A stretch of 64,000 bases of DNA from Epiperipatus broadwayi. Lineage: Eukaryota; Onychophora; Udeonychophora; Euonychophora; Peripatidae. The DNA lies in the NCBI GenBank assembly GCA_028023455.1, contig JAQFVV010012673.1:852567-916566 (forward strand). Direction: 5' to 3'. Made by a program: the position numbers and the translations under genes. Shown piece by piece: positions 11,614 to 22,699 of this stretch. A model generated the notes under the pieces. The model did not search any database. It saw only the letters and a program-made list of their open reading frames with translations, and was not told where the DNA came from. Numbering within the stretch: the first letter of the stretch is position 1; every line of letters starts with the position of its first letter.

Positions 11614-11760
11614 GACTTGTTTGACTATTTATTTTGAATATGTTGTCAAAGATTGTAAATAATATTATTAGCAGTTTAATTGACTGGTTAGTAAATATCA
11701 TTAGTAAGTAAATGTATTTATAATCAAAAACTATTTAAGAATTTAAATATGGGACCAGAT

Positions 11761-12005
11761 TAAAAAAAAAAATATATCACTTGTGCAAGATTTGCATTGA
11801 TTTAACATTCAATTCACAACTTCATATATTTTTGAAAATTGAAATCCATGACAATTTATAAATAAAACATACAGCTATAAATGTTAATCACAGATCATTG
11901 ATATTTTTCACTGAATGTAGATAGTGAGAATTTAAACAATAGTACAAATAATAATGCTACTTGTAATCAATTTGTATACATACATTAAACCAGAAGTGCA
12001 TATAG
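11761..12005. other. AT-rich DNA, nothing recognised
   Basis: No feature seen. Confidence 0.5.
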
Positions 12006-12930
12006 AAATCACATGATTCCATTGAATGCTTAAAATAAACCAATAAACTATCAACAATCTCTTCTTACTCAGATAATTAATGGAAATCTATTTATCAGGG
12101 TCTAAGATATTAAGTAAATCTTGAATGCACAATTGACTAAAACAGAGAGTAAAATTGCCTTGAAGTTTTAAATAAACTCCATTAAATGAACCAAGGTAAA
12201 TTATTTGTAGGTAGATTAATAAATAATCATTTTACAATCTTTCAAATAAACTACTGCTCAATATTTTTAAATATAATAAACCATAGGTAGACATAGTTAA
12301 TTGGGTATTAAATAATTTAATATATCAATTACACAGTTCTTCTTTCTAAAATAGTTCATAAATATCCAATATATAAATAAAACAAACTCCTTTTTAAAAC
12401 TTGCTTTTTATATGACTATAATCATCAATAAAAAAATCCAACGTTTCGACTATTTTATATAGTCTTTTTCAAGGCACACTAAAATAAAATAAAAATATAT
12501 AGATATAATAATAAATATCACATATTCAGAAAAATATTAAATCAAAAATTACAAAATATATTCACAACCAAAAATTTACCTTATCTCACTACCATTTCCT
12601 ATTACAAACAATCACAACTTTAACACAACCAATTTCCTTTATTTATTTTTTAAAAATATATATATCCTTTAAAACATTCAATTAAAAAACCTATTATTTT
12701 ACTTTTCCCATTAACATCCTATTTAATTGGTTATCACGTGTAAATCATGTGACCCAGATTATATGTAAAATTAACCAATAGAATATCAGCAACTTGTCAT
12801 CAAGGCAACATTCAGATAATAAATGGAAATTCACAGGATCTAAGATCTTAAAGAGGCTGTTATTAAGAGCAATTAGCAGAAACGGAATGAGATTAAAACT
12901 TCTTAGAAGTTTTAAATGCCTTATTAGCTA
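12006..12930. repeat. Family C repeats (two direct copies) with a hammerhead-like motif between them
   Basis: The stretch near 12006-12190 (ATCACATGATTCCATTGAAT, CCAATAAACTATCAAC, AATTAATGGAAATC, TCTAAGAT, AAGTTTTAAAT) is matched in the same order near 12735-12930. A third partial copy in opposite orientation lies at about 58180-58243. A 103-codon open frame at 12794-13105 runs through the second copy and has no recognisable similarity, so it is treated as chance. Confidence 0.5.
12437..12476 (-). ncRNA. Decayed hammerhead-like motif
   Basis: Minus strand: TTGAAAA where CTGANGA is expected, a 5-bp stem II GACTA/TAGTC, then GAAACGTT. C3 and G8 are lost, so it is probably inactive. The GTCGAAACGTT wording is typical of PLE-type hammerheads. 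Confidence 0.45.
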
Positions 12931-13689
12931 TGTGAATTTCCAGTTTATTATATTTAAAGCATTGAATACAATTTTTGGGAACGGTTCTAAAAATAATTAC
13001 TCATTAATCTATCTTCAAACAATTTATCCTGGCCTATATAACGAAGTTTATTTAAAACTGCTAGTATTTACATGTAACATGATTTATGAAAGATTCTGTA
13101 TGTAACTTAGGTAATATATGCAAAATTTATAATAAATTTATTAATATAATTTTTTAATAATATTATGACTAAACTTTTAAAAAAATATTTATACAAAATG
13201 TTATTTAAATAATTAAGGCACACGAATTTCATCTGCTGTAATCATTTTCTTGTTTTTTTTTTTTTTTGTAAAATTATAATTGGTAGATGTCACGTGTCAA
13301 TCCGATGCAAAATCTATATGCCGTTTATATGTGCATGCTTTTTTACTATTGCTTTTAACACTTTATAGTTGTTTTTTTTTTTTATAAGGCAATTTAAAAT
13401 GATTTTTTAAACACACACGCACGTAACTTAATTTTCAACATGGTTATTTAGTGAAAATTAAAATAAAAGTTTTTTGAATATATTATTGATGTAATTAAAA
13501 ATATTTCCAGTATATTCAATTTGAGTAATATTGATTTTTAAATCTACAACAATAATACCATTTATGAAAACATGACATTTTTTATATTATATTAAACAAA
13601 ATTTGGTTCCTAAAATCATTTGATATTACCATATTATTATTTCTCTCTTTGTTAGTATATATAATAGTCATTCTTATATATTTAATTTT
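12931..13689. other. AT-rich DNA without visible genes
   Basis: Two poly-T runs (near 13252 and 13372) and nothing else recognised. Confidence 0.5.
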
Positions 13690-14340
13690 CTCTACGAATG
13701 ATATATAATAGATGGATGAATGGATGGATCAGTAGAAAGGGTTGAGTGGTTATATATATATATATATACAGATGTAATAATAGGCAAAGAGATAATAGAT
13801 ATGTAGAGTCAGATATATAAATAGATAGGTAAATGAATGTATGGATAAATGAGTGGGGGATTAGATGAATTATATAGAGGTAGATATATGAATTAATAGA
13901 TGGATGGGTGAGTGATGAATACATAGATACATGGAAAAGTAGATAAATAGATATAAATATAAAGATAGACAAAGATGATAATAGATAAGTATATGGATTG
14001 TCAGATTGGTAAGTCAATGGATGGATGAAAGATTATTGTGGATGGATAAATAAATATATGATAGTTTCATGGAAAAATAAATAGATATATAGATAGATAA
14101 ATGACTGGATGAATGAGTGAGTGGGTAGATGGGTGGATGTATAAACAAATAGACTGACAGATAGATGGATATCGATGTATAGATAAAAATGATATATATT
14201 TACAAGTATATAGATTGTCAGATAAAAAAATAAATAGATGAATGGATGGAGCATAGATTGTAGATAGATAAAAAGACAGATGGGTGTATGAATGGAAATA
14301 TAGTTAGGTAGATATATAGGCAGATATGTAGATGCATAGA
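13690..14340. repeat. Degenerate GATA/GGAT tetranucleotide satellite
   Basis: About 650 bp dominated by variants of GATA, GATG, TAGA and TGGA on the plus strand. The minus-strand open frames of 107 and 111 codons rich in Ile, Tyr and Ser are products of this repeat. Confidence 0.85.
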
Positions 14341-14954
14341 TTTTTTTAAAAATCACAGCACATTTTTATTGATACAAAGATCATTGTAATGATAATATAT
14401 GGATTATAATAATGTTCTTTTTATATCATGAAGGGTATTGATTTTATCTTTTATTACAATTTATTTCAGTTCTAATATCCTGCCAATGTCTATAAAAAAT
14501 GTTGAAATTAAATTCAATAGTTTTCTTCTGGATAATATTTTCATTTAATTAATTGTATTGCTTAACTCATAATAAATCAGTTTTATAAATGGATTTTTAT
14601 AAATGGTTTAAATATTAGCAGAAATAGAAAAAGTATTTAATAAAAAAAAAAAATGACAAACGTAAATTGATTGCTTTTACGATATGTATCCACCCTATTT
14701 TATAACATTCAGTCTTTCTGTTATTAAAAGAGCAAACATTGTAAAGTACTAAAATTACATATCAATTTTATTTGCTTTACATAAGAACAAACACTTTATT
14801 ATTAGCTGAACGTGAATAAACATTTTTTATTGTTTATTTTATTCAATATTTTATTTAACACAACTTTTTTGTTTAACAATTATTTTCTTTATCTAATTAA
14901 TGCCAATTAAAACTTGTTTTAAAAAAAAAATATTCGTAATTTTAAAATCACAGA
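14341..14954. other. AT-rich DNA without visible genes
   Basis: No feature recognised. Confidence 0.5.
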
Positions 14955-15860
14955 GATTTAACTCTCCATACAGTAGCGCCACTCAGTGCAAGCCAGAGTA
15001 ATCAATGAATGCAAGTAGGTTTGAGCATAAATTTCCTATCTAATGCCTACTCATCCAATATCCCCAGATTAGTATCTAGATTGTGGTTTCCATCAGTGAA
15101 GAGCCTTGGATCTGAGATCACTGCATATAGATCTTAGGATCTTTAATAAGAAGTCACTAGATAGGGATTTTATGCACAAATCTTCTTGCATCTTTTGATT
15201 ACCTGAGCTTGCACTGAGTGGCACTACTTATGAAGGGTTTTGCCTCTGTAAAAAAACAACTTGTGAAAGCATAAAAATGGTGATCATGTGATGTTTGATG
15301 GTTTAATACCAATCCTGCCCAATAAGATTATGGTGACTGTTGTTATTAAAAAGCAAAGACACCAAAAAGTATGGATACTGAACTGAGTTCAAATCTACAC
15401 AACTATACAAGCTAATGAGCTTAGCTTGAATTGTGTTTTCATTTTGGGATCAAAGACTTATAGTTAGCTAAAAAAGTAAAAGGTGGCAAGGATTGCATCA
15501 GATCTTAAGTTCTAAAGTGCTGTGCTCTCAAATTCAAGGCTTCTCACTGATAAAATCTACAAGCTAGAAACTAGTCTGGGGATATTGGATGAGTAAGGAC
15601 TAGATATCCTAACATCTAGGTGCAGTGCTCTCAGATTCAAGATTCCTCATTGATGAAACCACAAACTAGAACCTAGTCTGGGGATATTGGATGAGTAGGC
15701 AATAGATAATGATTTTATGCTCAAATCTTCCTGCCTCCATTGATTACTATGGCTTGCACTGAATGACACTACTGTATGAAGAGGTTTTCCCCTGTGAAAA
15801 ACAACTTGTGTAAGCATAAAGAATGATGATCATGAAATGTTTAATGGTTTACTTTTTAAA
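14955..15860. mobile_element. Family A cluster with head-to-tail and inverted units
   Basis: About 14965-15135 is a minus-strand family A piece; from about 15136 to 15860 the sequence is plus-strand family A. Within the plus part a unit tail (GCACTGAGTGGCACTACTTA, then AACAACTTGTGAAAGCATAA) runs directly into a new unit (TGATCATGTGATGTTTGATG), and the same tail-to-head join recurs near 15735-15850. Hammerhead blocks are at 15541-15582 (CTGATAA, GAAACTAGTC) and 15644-15684 (TTGATGA, GAACCTAGTC), about 100 bp apart, plus a decayed minus copy near 15070-15110. All have at least one core change. Confidence 0.7.
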
Positions 15861-15934
15861 CCAACAAGACATCACATATCACCAGATTACATCATGTATT
15901 TATATAGCAATTCTTTTTTCTCATACTACAGTTA

Positions 15935-16262
15935 TGACATAGCGTAAGCTTTAGTAGTCAATAGATGCCAGATGGTAGTTATTAATAAATTCATACCAAG
16001 TAATTCTAGCTTATAACTTTCAGCAGTGAGGAACTACTGGATTTGGGGATTAGTGCACATGCAACAACAAAGAAGAAAAAATGCATTATATACAAAAATT
16101 TCAAGTGCAGTATTTTCAGGATGAAAAGTTACTCAATGATAGCCCTAAGCTAGAGAATAACCTAGGGATTTTGGACAAGACCACATTGAATTGTGGATTT
16201 ATTTAGCATTAGCATATAACATTGATAAATTACTACAGGTTACACCAGATGGCATAACTATA
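15935..16262. repeat. Diverged family A subfamily (A'), inverted halves
   Basis: Resembles family A with many changes. The minus-strand half near 16000-16040 has CTCACTGCTGA and AAGCTAGAA; the plus-strand half near 16125-16175 has CTCAATGATA, AAGCTAGAG and CCTAGGGATTTTGGA. A related copy lies at 21690-21910. Confidence 0.5.
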
Positions 16263-16279
16263 TAAAACAGTAGCAAACT

Positions 16280-16830
16280 TTGCATACAGTAGTGATGCGT
16301 GGTGCAAGTGTTAGCAATCAATGGATGCAAGAAGGTTTGTGCACAAAATCCCTATTTAGTGCCTACACATCCAATATCCCCAGACTATTTTCTAACTTGC
16401 ACTTTCATCAGTGATGAGTCTTGGATTTGAGAGCACTGCATTGTAATGCTATCCTCTTGCAGCCACCTTTTACCTATTTAGCACATGAGCTTGGATTGCA
16501 AACATGATTATATTTTTCATCTTGGCCTCAGAGTTTTGTAGTTAACCAAATAGGTAGAATGTGGCTATTGGAGGGTTGCTTTTAGATCCTAAGATCTAAA
16601 TGCAATGCTCTAAGAACCAAGGCTTCCCCCAAGTAAAAGAAACAAGCTAAAAATATTCTGATAATATGAATGAGTAGGCATTTTATACACAAACCATCTT
16701 GCATTCATAATTACTAAGGCTTGCAATAGGTGTCACTACTGTATGAAGTGCTTGCAATTGTTTTAACAGCTTGTGTAAGTATAGGAAATGATGATCATGT
16801 CTGTTTTAGTGGTTTTGTGGCATAATTATG
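16280..16830. mobile_element. Family A inverted pair
   Basis: Minus-strand unit about 16280-16530 followed by a degenerate plus-strand unit to about 16830, ending in AATGATGATCATGT. The plus-strand hammerhead block near 16620 is destroyed; the minus-strand one is better preserved. Confidence 0.7.
16377..16417 (-). ncRNA. Hammerhead-like motif, family A
   Basis: Minus strand: TCATCA, CTGATGA, a poorly paired stem II, GAAAA, TAGTC, TGGGGA. Core CTGATGA and GAAA are intact, stem I pairs at five of six positions, but stem II and stem III have lost pairs. Confidence 0.5.
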
Positions 16831-17999
16831 GTAAGAAAAAATACTGTCACTGTATATTTATAGTTTTGTGTCATATTAAAAATGTAAAAAAAAAGAAAAA
16901 GAACACATTTTTTTTATTTCAGAATGATTTAAACTTTGTATATTTGCAGAACACATAATTTGAGCTACAAAATTGCAACCAAAAGACCTAGAAAATTTTA
17001 AAAACAAGTAAAAGCAAATAAACACTAAAATAGTGTTGTCTTAAGTAGAATTTAAATTATAATTTTTTGAACTTAGTGGGTTAATAAAAATAACTTCTTA
17101 TAACTAAACAACTGAAAGTTTGCAACTTTTGTAAGCCTGCTTTATATCACAAAGATCATTAAAATTGTGGAATTATAAATATGTTACTTGTGATTTGCAA
17201 GTCAACTTATCTATTCATTCTTTTTCTAAATATTTTATTTCTTTTGCTACTGAATGTAGTAAAAAAAGTTATTCCTTATAAATATGTAGTTGGAAATTGC
17301 GTAATTATTTTTCAAACTCTTGCATTTATGGCAAGATAATCCATTCACAAATTAATCCAAAATTTTGGTAGTTATATCTGTTAAAATTTTGAATCTCATG
17401 TATAATTCATTGCTTTTATCTATCTACTAATCCCTTTGTTCTTGGAAAAGATCACATAAGTTTCAAAAATTTACAAATGGATTATTAATTGTAAGTTGCC
17501 TTTCATCATCAGATGGAAATAACTCTGATATTTTTTTTAATCTTCTGTTGTTTGGTTCAGTAGTAATCATAGAATGGTTAAAGTCTGGAGTTCAAGCCCA
17601 TGACTTGAACCTCAACTTTTACCATTTTCAGTGCATGTGTTCTTTTGACCTCCTGAGCATTAAACATTTGATGATTATCTACTTGTGTGTATGGAATACA
17701 AAAGTGAATCCTTTGCATATTGCCTTTGGGAAATTTTGTTTATTATTATGAAACTATAAAGCTTTTTAAACATTCCTCATCCATAATAAACTGTTTAATA
17801 AATACAACATTTTACTTTATGTTGAAGTGCATATATCTTATATGAGATGTTGAAATATGCTACAGAGATATCCTATGTTGCAAGATTGAACCCATTGAAG
17901 TAATTCTCTATTATAAAAATATATTTCTCCCATCCACAATTGATATTTTGGTTTTGAAGAAAGTTCAAAAGGATATATGGATAGAAAAGATAAAACAGA
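16831..17999. other. AT-rich DNA without visible genes
   Basis: A 67-codon open frame at 17548-17751 has no recognisable similarity or splice context and is not called. Confidence 0.5.
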
Positions 18000-18245
18000 C
18001 AATACTCACTATACGTATTGCCACACACAGCAACCTAGAGTAATCAATGGATGCCAGAAGGCTTGTGCTTAAAATCCCCATCTAGTGCCTACTCATCCAA
18101 TATCCTTAGACTAGTTTCTGGCATCCATTGATTACTCTAGCTTGCTGTGTGTGGCAATATGTATAGTGAGTTTTGCCTGTTTTAACAACAGCTATACACA
18201 AGCATAAGAAGTGGCGGTCATGTGATGTTTATTGGAATAGAAAAG
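18000..18245. repeat. Short family A inverted pair
   Basis: A minus-strand tail (about 18000-18125) and a plus-strand tail (about 18118-18240, ending GTCATGTGATGTTTATTGG) are joined at TTTCTGGCATCC. The join removed CTGATGA and stem II, leaving only GACTAGTTTC of the hammerhead block. Confidence 0.7.
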
Positions 18246-18599
18246 ATCTTTATACATTTTTTTAAAAAAATGTGACAATTCTTTTCCATGAGGTAATCAT
18301 ATAAAAACAGTGACATTGTATGTAAATTTCCAATACTGTCACATAATAAACTGAAAATTGTTTGTGTGATTTAATAAAACTGACTATTTTTATGATATCA
18401 TCAACTATTAATTTTAGATCTTGAAGCATACAAGAGGTTAACCAAAAATAATTGGAATATTGTAATAAAAATTGTGTATTTAATTTTGGGTGTTACATCT
18501 TGAATTCTCTTTCAAATGCAGCCCTTTTATAAACATATTAAATAATCTTAATACTACCATATATATTTTTTAAATTCATATAAATAAAGATACAATAAA

Positions 18600-18680
18600 A
18601 GATAAATGACCCCCAAGATGCATTTTGTGTTTGTCTAGCACTCATCAGTTGGTCCAGATCACCATCTCTCATATGTATCT
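18600..18680 (-). repeat. Family B fragment with hammerhead core
   Basis: Minus strand: ACCAA, CTGATGA, GTG/CAC stem II, then AAAAT where GAAAT is expected, ATGCAT as stem III, C, TTGGG. The single core defect is G12 changed to A, a CG to CA change. Confidence 0.6.
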
Positions 18681-18959
18681 CTATTATATGAAAAATATTT
18701 ATATTAAATAATTACATTGTGAATTACAAGTGTAAACTAGCTCATCCCACATCTATAGCAACATCCATTTTAGATAAATACAATAATGATTATTACTAAT
18801 CATTTACTAAACTAAAAATTGTCTCTAGCACAGATATAAACTTTAAAACTCAATTAAAGATTAATATATCGATTTTTTAATTAAGCACACACACGTGGAG
18901 TTATTCACATTTTTTTCCCCATGTGTAATATTGTTATGAATATATTAAATAGCCTCAAC

Positions 18960-19400
18960 ACTTCCACATACTCTTTTAATTTTAATGCGCTGTTCTAAAC
19001 ACGTTTCTCACTTTCAAAAGTAGTCAGAAACTTCTGCAATGTGATACTTTTTAATGTCAGAGACTTTTTTTGTTCATTCAGGGGAATAAAGAGAAGTCAC
19101 ACTGACAAAGATCAGGTGAATTCAACTAATAGACAAGCTGGATAATGCTGTCATTACATAACAATTGTATGACCCTCAAGGCTTTGTACTCTGTACATTG
19201 TCATGGTAAAGCTTGCACTCCCCATTAAATCAAAAATCAGGTTGTTCACATTTTACCACATCACACAAACCTTTTCAGACTTGTACTTAAAATGTCTGAT
19301 TGTTAAAATTAATTCTGAGTGGAAAATGTTGTTTGCATCTCAAAACACAATCATCATGTCATTATGTTAGACTTCACGTCCCTAGTTTTTGGGATGTCGT
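18960..19400 (-). pseudogene. Mariner-like transposase remnant, antisense to host element
   Basis: Translated on the minus strand in broken frames, pieces resemble the conserved end of mariner transposases: a YHDN block (usually LHHDNA), and a DLCQCDFSLFP-like block (usually DLAPCDFFLFP), in the right order. Frameshifts and stops interrupt all of it. It lies inside the 18431-21679 element in opposite orientation, which suggests a nested or rearranged second element. Identification rests on two short motifs. Confidence 0.5.
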
Positions 19401-20170
19401 AAATTTGACAGTTTCATCAAACCACTTATAAGCTTCTGTTTTCCAGAGCAGCTTGCTTGTAAGCTGTTTTATGCATTATGACTTTTTCATCTGCCATTTA
19501 CACTAACAGAGAACTATTTCACATTGTTTCATCTTTTCAGCCATTACAAAAGTTGAGAAATAAGCAAGATACACTTAACATTTTTTATACTGAAACATAT
19601 TTTTTCTTAATGATAACAATTGGCAGACTGAGTCATGGGGTTACCACAAAAGGCATCTAATGAAATATATTGCAAAGTGATTGCTCTAAAGAATGATCAG
19701 AGTTATGTTTGGTTACCACATTATATATTTTTTTTCTAATTCTTGGCAATCAAAACATTAAATACATTTAATGTTGAAGTATTTTTGTATTCTTGCAAAA
19801 GCTTCAGAAAGATGCTCCATCATGTCTGCATTGTAGTTGAACAAATCTTCAAAGGAATATCAAATTCTTTTCTAAATGAATTTATTTGTGCTTCTACAGT
19901 AATGTGTCTCATCAAAATCTTACATAAATTAATACATTTTTTTACATTGTGGTTTTGGAAATATATAAAGATATGTCATTGAAAAAACTTATAAAAGTAG
20001 TCCTATGTGACTTACTGCAGGGTCAGATTCTAGATCATATGGTCATTGGATTGATCCTGGTTCTGGGACTTTTGGCACTCAAACTTCCTATGGACTCCCA
20101 AATATTAAAGCCATTTTATTATTGATCCACTACATCATTTAGTACATTGATGGTCAAATTCTGGAATGTT

Positions 20171-20264
20171 GTCAAGCATTGGTGGTCGAAAGGTCAGCGA
20201 CAGCCGCTTTACAAGCAGTTGTTCTGGGTTAGCAGGTTTGCTTCCTGGCTGATGCTATGACACA
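20171..20264 (+). repeat. tRNA-derived SINE head
   Basis: Contains a degraded A box (TGGTCGAAAGGTC) and a B box-like GGTTTGCTTCC about 45 bp downstream, followed by TGGCTGATGCTATGACA. It aligns with the better copy at 22571-22675, including GGTCAG, ACAAGCAGTTG and ATGCTATGA, which supports a shared RNA polymerase III-type SINE. No tail was delimited. Confidence 0.55.
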
Positions 20265-20959
20265 TGAAGAAAAAAAAATCTGGAATGTAAAGATTTAATG
20301 ATTAATTTCAGCTATGACACTTCTTGGACTCAAACTTTTTATGAACTCTTAAATAATAAAACTATTTGATTGTTTATGATATATTCATGATTTATTGAAG
20401 TGGTAAAGTGTTATGTAATGAGGTGTAGATCATTGGATTAATTCCAATAAACTCCAAACAAAAATGCTATTTGATTAATTTAATTTCTCATGAGTAAGCT
20501 TCACAAACACAAGCAATACTGCCAAATCATATCTTTATTAAGTTTCCTCAATGCATACATTTCACCAGCTTGTAATAAATGATCAATAAAACTATATGAT
20601 ATAAAAAAGCCATAACATATCACATAATCTGTCACATGAATTTTGCCTGCTTTATGTAACCTGTGTAAGTATGAGAAAATATTGATAAAAGTCCAATGAT
20701 AGGGCTTAATAAATTCCTACCCTTTGCTATTCAAGGAAGTTGACTTAGATTAAAATATTTATATGTTTTTCAGTTTGGGTGAATACCTTAATAATATGAG
20801 AAGATACTCATAAATAACTGAAATCATTCTCTGGTAGCCATATCTATTATAGTATGTGCTTTTGTTTCCAAATTTCTCTTGCAGGGACTTTTCTACATCA
20901 ATCTGCCAAATAAATATCACTGTGTGAATTCATGGTGCCACATAATACATTTGGTTTGT

Positions 20960-21600
20960 AAAATGCATTTTGTGTATTTGCCGATTTTTATAATAGCTGA
21001 AATGATTAAACAATGTGAAATTCAGTTTTGTTTTAGAGAAGATAGCAGAGAAAACAGTCTTAATGCTCAAAAAACTTTACACATAAGAAGCTCTGGAAAA
21101 AAAACACCAGTTTAAGTGTGGTTTAGTAGAAGTGTTACTTTTACCATGTTCCACAAAAACACGGCAAGTGAAGTCAAATGTTACAATGATTCAGATTCTT
21201 TTTATGGGTGCAAATGTAATTGTTCACTCAGATTTCATTTATAATGCAGATATTTTTTGAAACTTTTGTGTGGGGCAGAAACGAAACTGTTCCATATTGT
21301 GGCAAAGTGAGGGTTGCATATTTCTTCCCAACAGAGCAGATAGCACATAAAGCTTGAAGATAAACAATTTTTAATTAAATTCACATAATACAGCTTATCC
21401 AAAAATCACATTCATTTGATCTCACTCTGTGTGACTTCTTTTAATCTCTCAAATGGTAAAATATTTTTTTAATGGTTATAAACGTTGTAATGAAAAATAT
21501 GACAGAGGCATTAAACGGCATCACTTTTCAAGTATTTCTAGACTTCTTTGAAAAGTGAAAATGATACTTAGACTGGTCCATTGCATTAAATGAACTGCAC
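20960..21600 (+). pseudogene. Mariner-like transposase remnant
   Basis: In broken plus-strand frames there is an HIHLISLCVTSF-like stretch near 21410-21445 corresponding to the SPDLAPCDFF region that includes a catalytic aspartate in mariner transposases, followed by a KWKNIFF-type stretch and a C-terminal region ending in VKMILRLVHCIK-like sequence, comparable to the family's WxxRCIxxxG end. Stops and frameshifts throughout show it is inactive. It ends about 70 bp before the right terminal inverted repeat, as in intact mariners. Confidence 0.55.
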
Positions 21601-21689
21601 TTTGATATGGATTCAATTTGCAACACCTAAAATATGCAATTTTTATTACAAAATTTCAGTTATTTTTGGGTCCCCTCCATATGTCATAG

Positions 21690-21910
21690 CAATAAATGAT
21701 AGCAGTGAGAAGAAAGGTGCATTAGATCATAAATATCCAGTTTCATTGTTCTAAGGTCCAAAACATATCACTGATGAAAGCCATAACCTTGAATTAAGCT
21801 GGTAATTTTGGATAAGAAATCAAAAGATAGAGATTTATTAAGCATTGCCAACTATTACCTGTAATTGCTTACTAAAGCTTACAGAAGTGGTGTAGAGAAG
21901 GTGAAAAAGT
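21690..21910 (+). repeat. Family A' copy with CTGATGA
   Basis: Has ATCACTGATGAAAGCCATAA around 21768 (CTGATGA at 21771-21777) and GAATTAAG where GAAACTAG is expected, then TTTTGGATAAG. Related to 15935-16262. Confidence 0.5.
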
Positions 21911-22084
21911 ATGTTAACATTTAGTTTCACACATTTACTTTAAAATATTTTTCAACATAGACTTTTCCAATTAAAATAGAATGATATCATTTCAGCTTAG
22001 GTTGATTTAAATTGTTATTACTTAAAACTTTTTCAAATATGGATCTTTTATACAGTACATGCTTTTTCATACCTGCACTTCTAT

Positions 22085-22330
22085 ATATAATATATAGGGG
22101 GTTTGAATTCAGACTTTCACACAACCCTCAACCACCCATGCTATCTTATACTGGTGATACCCTTGATCACATACATGTTGAAAAGATAAATAATCACCAA
22201 TATACCTATTTTGTGCTAAACCAGCACTCATCCGTTGGTCCAGATTATCATCTCCACACTTATATACAATCAAAGTTCAGATTTTCAATGAAATGGATCA
22301 CTGAAGAGTTGTGGAGTGAAGTGTTTTGAA
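22085..22330 (-). mobile_element. Family B repeat copy
   Basis: Begins TTTGAATTCAGACTTTCACA and runs through CCCTTGATCACATACATGTT and CAGCACTCATCCGTTGGTCC. The hammerhead strand is the minus strand: ACCAA, CGGATGA (U4 changed to G), a perfect five-pair stem II GTGCT/AGCAC, AAAAT (G12 changed to A), then ATTGGT. The intact stem II with a terminal G-C pair shows what the family consensus was. Confidence 0.7.
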
Positions 22331-22570
22331 TGCTGTCCATTAAAGTATGAAGATTGGCTATCTTACTATAAGCTGAGCTTTGATTGTATGTATGTGTGAT
22401 GACAATCTGGACCAACTGATGAGTGCTGGTTTAGCATGAAATATGGGATATTGATGATTATTTATCTTTTTGTCATTTGTATGATCAAGTGTATCAGTGG
22501 TATGAGATAACATGGATGGTTGAGGGTCATGTGAAAGTCTGAGTTCAACCCTCTTAAAACTTTTTTTCCA
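22331..22570 (+). mobile_element. Family B repeat copy, opposite to its neighbour
   Basis: Forms an inverted pair with the preceding copy. It runs from about TGTCCATTAAAGTATG through the hammerhead to GAAAGTCTGAGTTCAACCC. The minus-strand frames across it are non-coding. Confidence 0.7.
22411..22455 (+). ncRNA. Hammerhead ribozyme-like motif, family B
   Basis: ACCAA, CTGATGA (22416-22422), stem II GTGCT/AGCAT with loop GGTTT (five pairs, G-T closing), GAA (22438-22440), a short AT-rich stem III, then ATA as cleavage triplet and TTGAT. Stem I keeps three of five pairs. All core bases are present. Confidence 0.65.
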
Positions 22571-22675
22571 TATATCATAGCATTGGCTGGGAGGCGAACC
22601 AGCAACAACTGTCTGTAAGCAACTGCTTGCTTGCAAGGCTGCTGCACTGACCTCTTGGCTAACAATGCTTGACTT
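22571..22675 (-). repeat. tRNA-derived SINE head
   Basis: Minus strand has an A box TTAGCCAAGAGGTC and a B box GGTTCGCCTCC, matching RNA polymerase III internal promoter consensus, followed by CAGCCAATGCTATGATATA. It abuts a family B copy whose hammerhead strand is opposite, so the two may be independent insertions. Confidence 0.65.
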
Positions 22676-22699
22676 AACTTTTTCGTAATTGTAATACAC

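Larger units (their letters stand above)
11161..11760 (+). mobile_element. Head-to-tail dimer of a ~369-bp hammerhead-bearing repeat (retrozyme-like)
   Basis: Two direct copies of one unit can be aligned by eye: CGAGTGATGTTGGGACTATA near 11577 matches GAGTGATATTGAGGTCATGA near 11210, and GATTGGCTGGGTATCTAAAC near 11308 matches GACTGGTTAGTAAATATCAT further on. The hammerhead cores start at 11204 and 11573, a spacing of 369 bp. The first hammerhead is complete and well paired, the second is decayed. There is no coding potential. Short non-coding units repeated head-to-tail, each with a type I hammerhead, are the described hallmark of metazoan retrozymes. The 5' boundary and target duplication could not be located. 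Confidence 0.6.
18431..21679 (+). mobile_element. Mariner-like DNA transposon, dead, with nested insertions
   Basis: Left end after a TA: CAAGAGGTTAACCAAAAATA; right end read inward before a TA: TGGAGGGGACCCAAAAATAA. The inverted repeats continue for about 60 bp (TTGTAATAAAAATTG on both sides). TA dinucleotides flank at 18429-18430 and 21680-21681, as expected for mariner insertion. At 3.25 kb it is far longer than a typical 1.3-kb mariner, explained by inserted material: a family B fragment near 18.6 kb, an antisense second mariner-like remnant (18.96-19.40 kb) and a SINE near 20.2 kb. The transposase remnant is in the right half. Confidence 0.75.

Noticed and set aside
12794-13105. 103-codon plus-strand frame with plausible composition
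   Set aside because: It overlaps a family C repeat, has no recognised motif and no splice or promoter context.
13682-14356. Two minus-strand frames of 107-111 codons rich in Ile, Tyr and Ser
   Set aside because: Produced by the GATA/GGAT satellite on the other strand.
22358-22699. 113-codon minus-strand frame
   Set aside because: It runs across a SINE head and a family B repeat and is not a protein gene.
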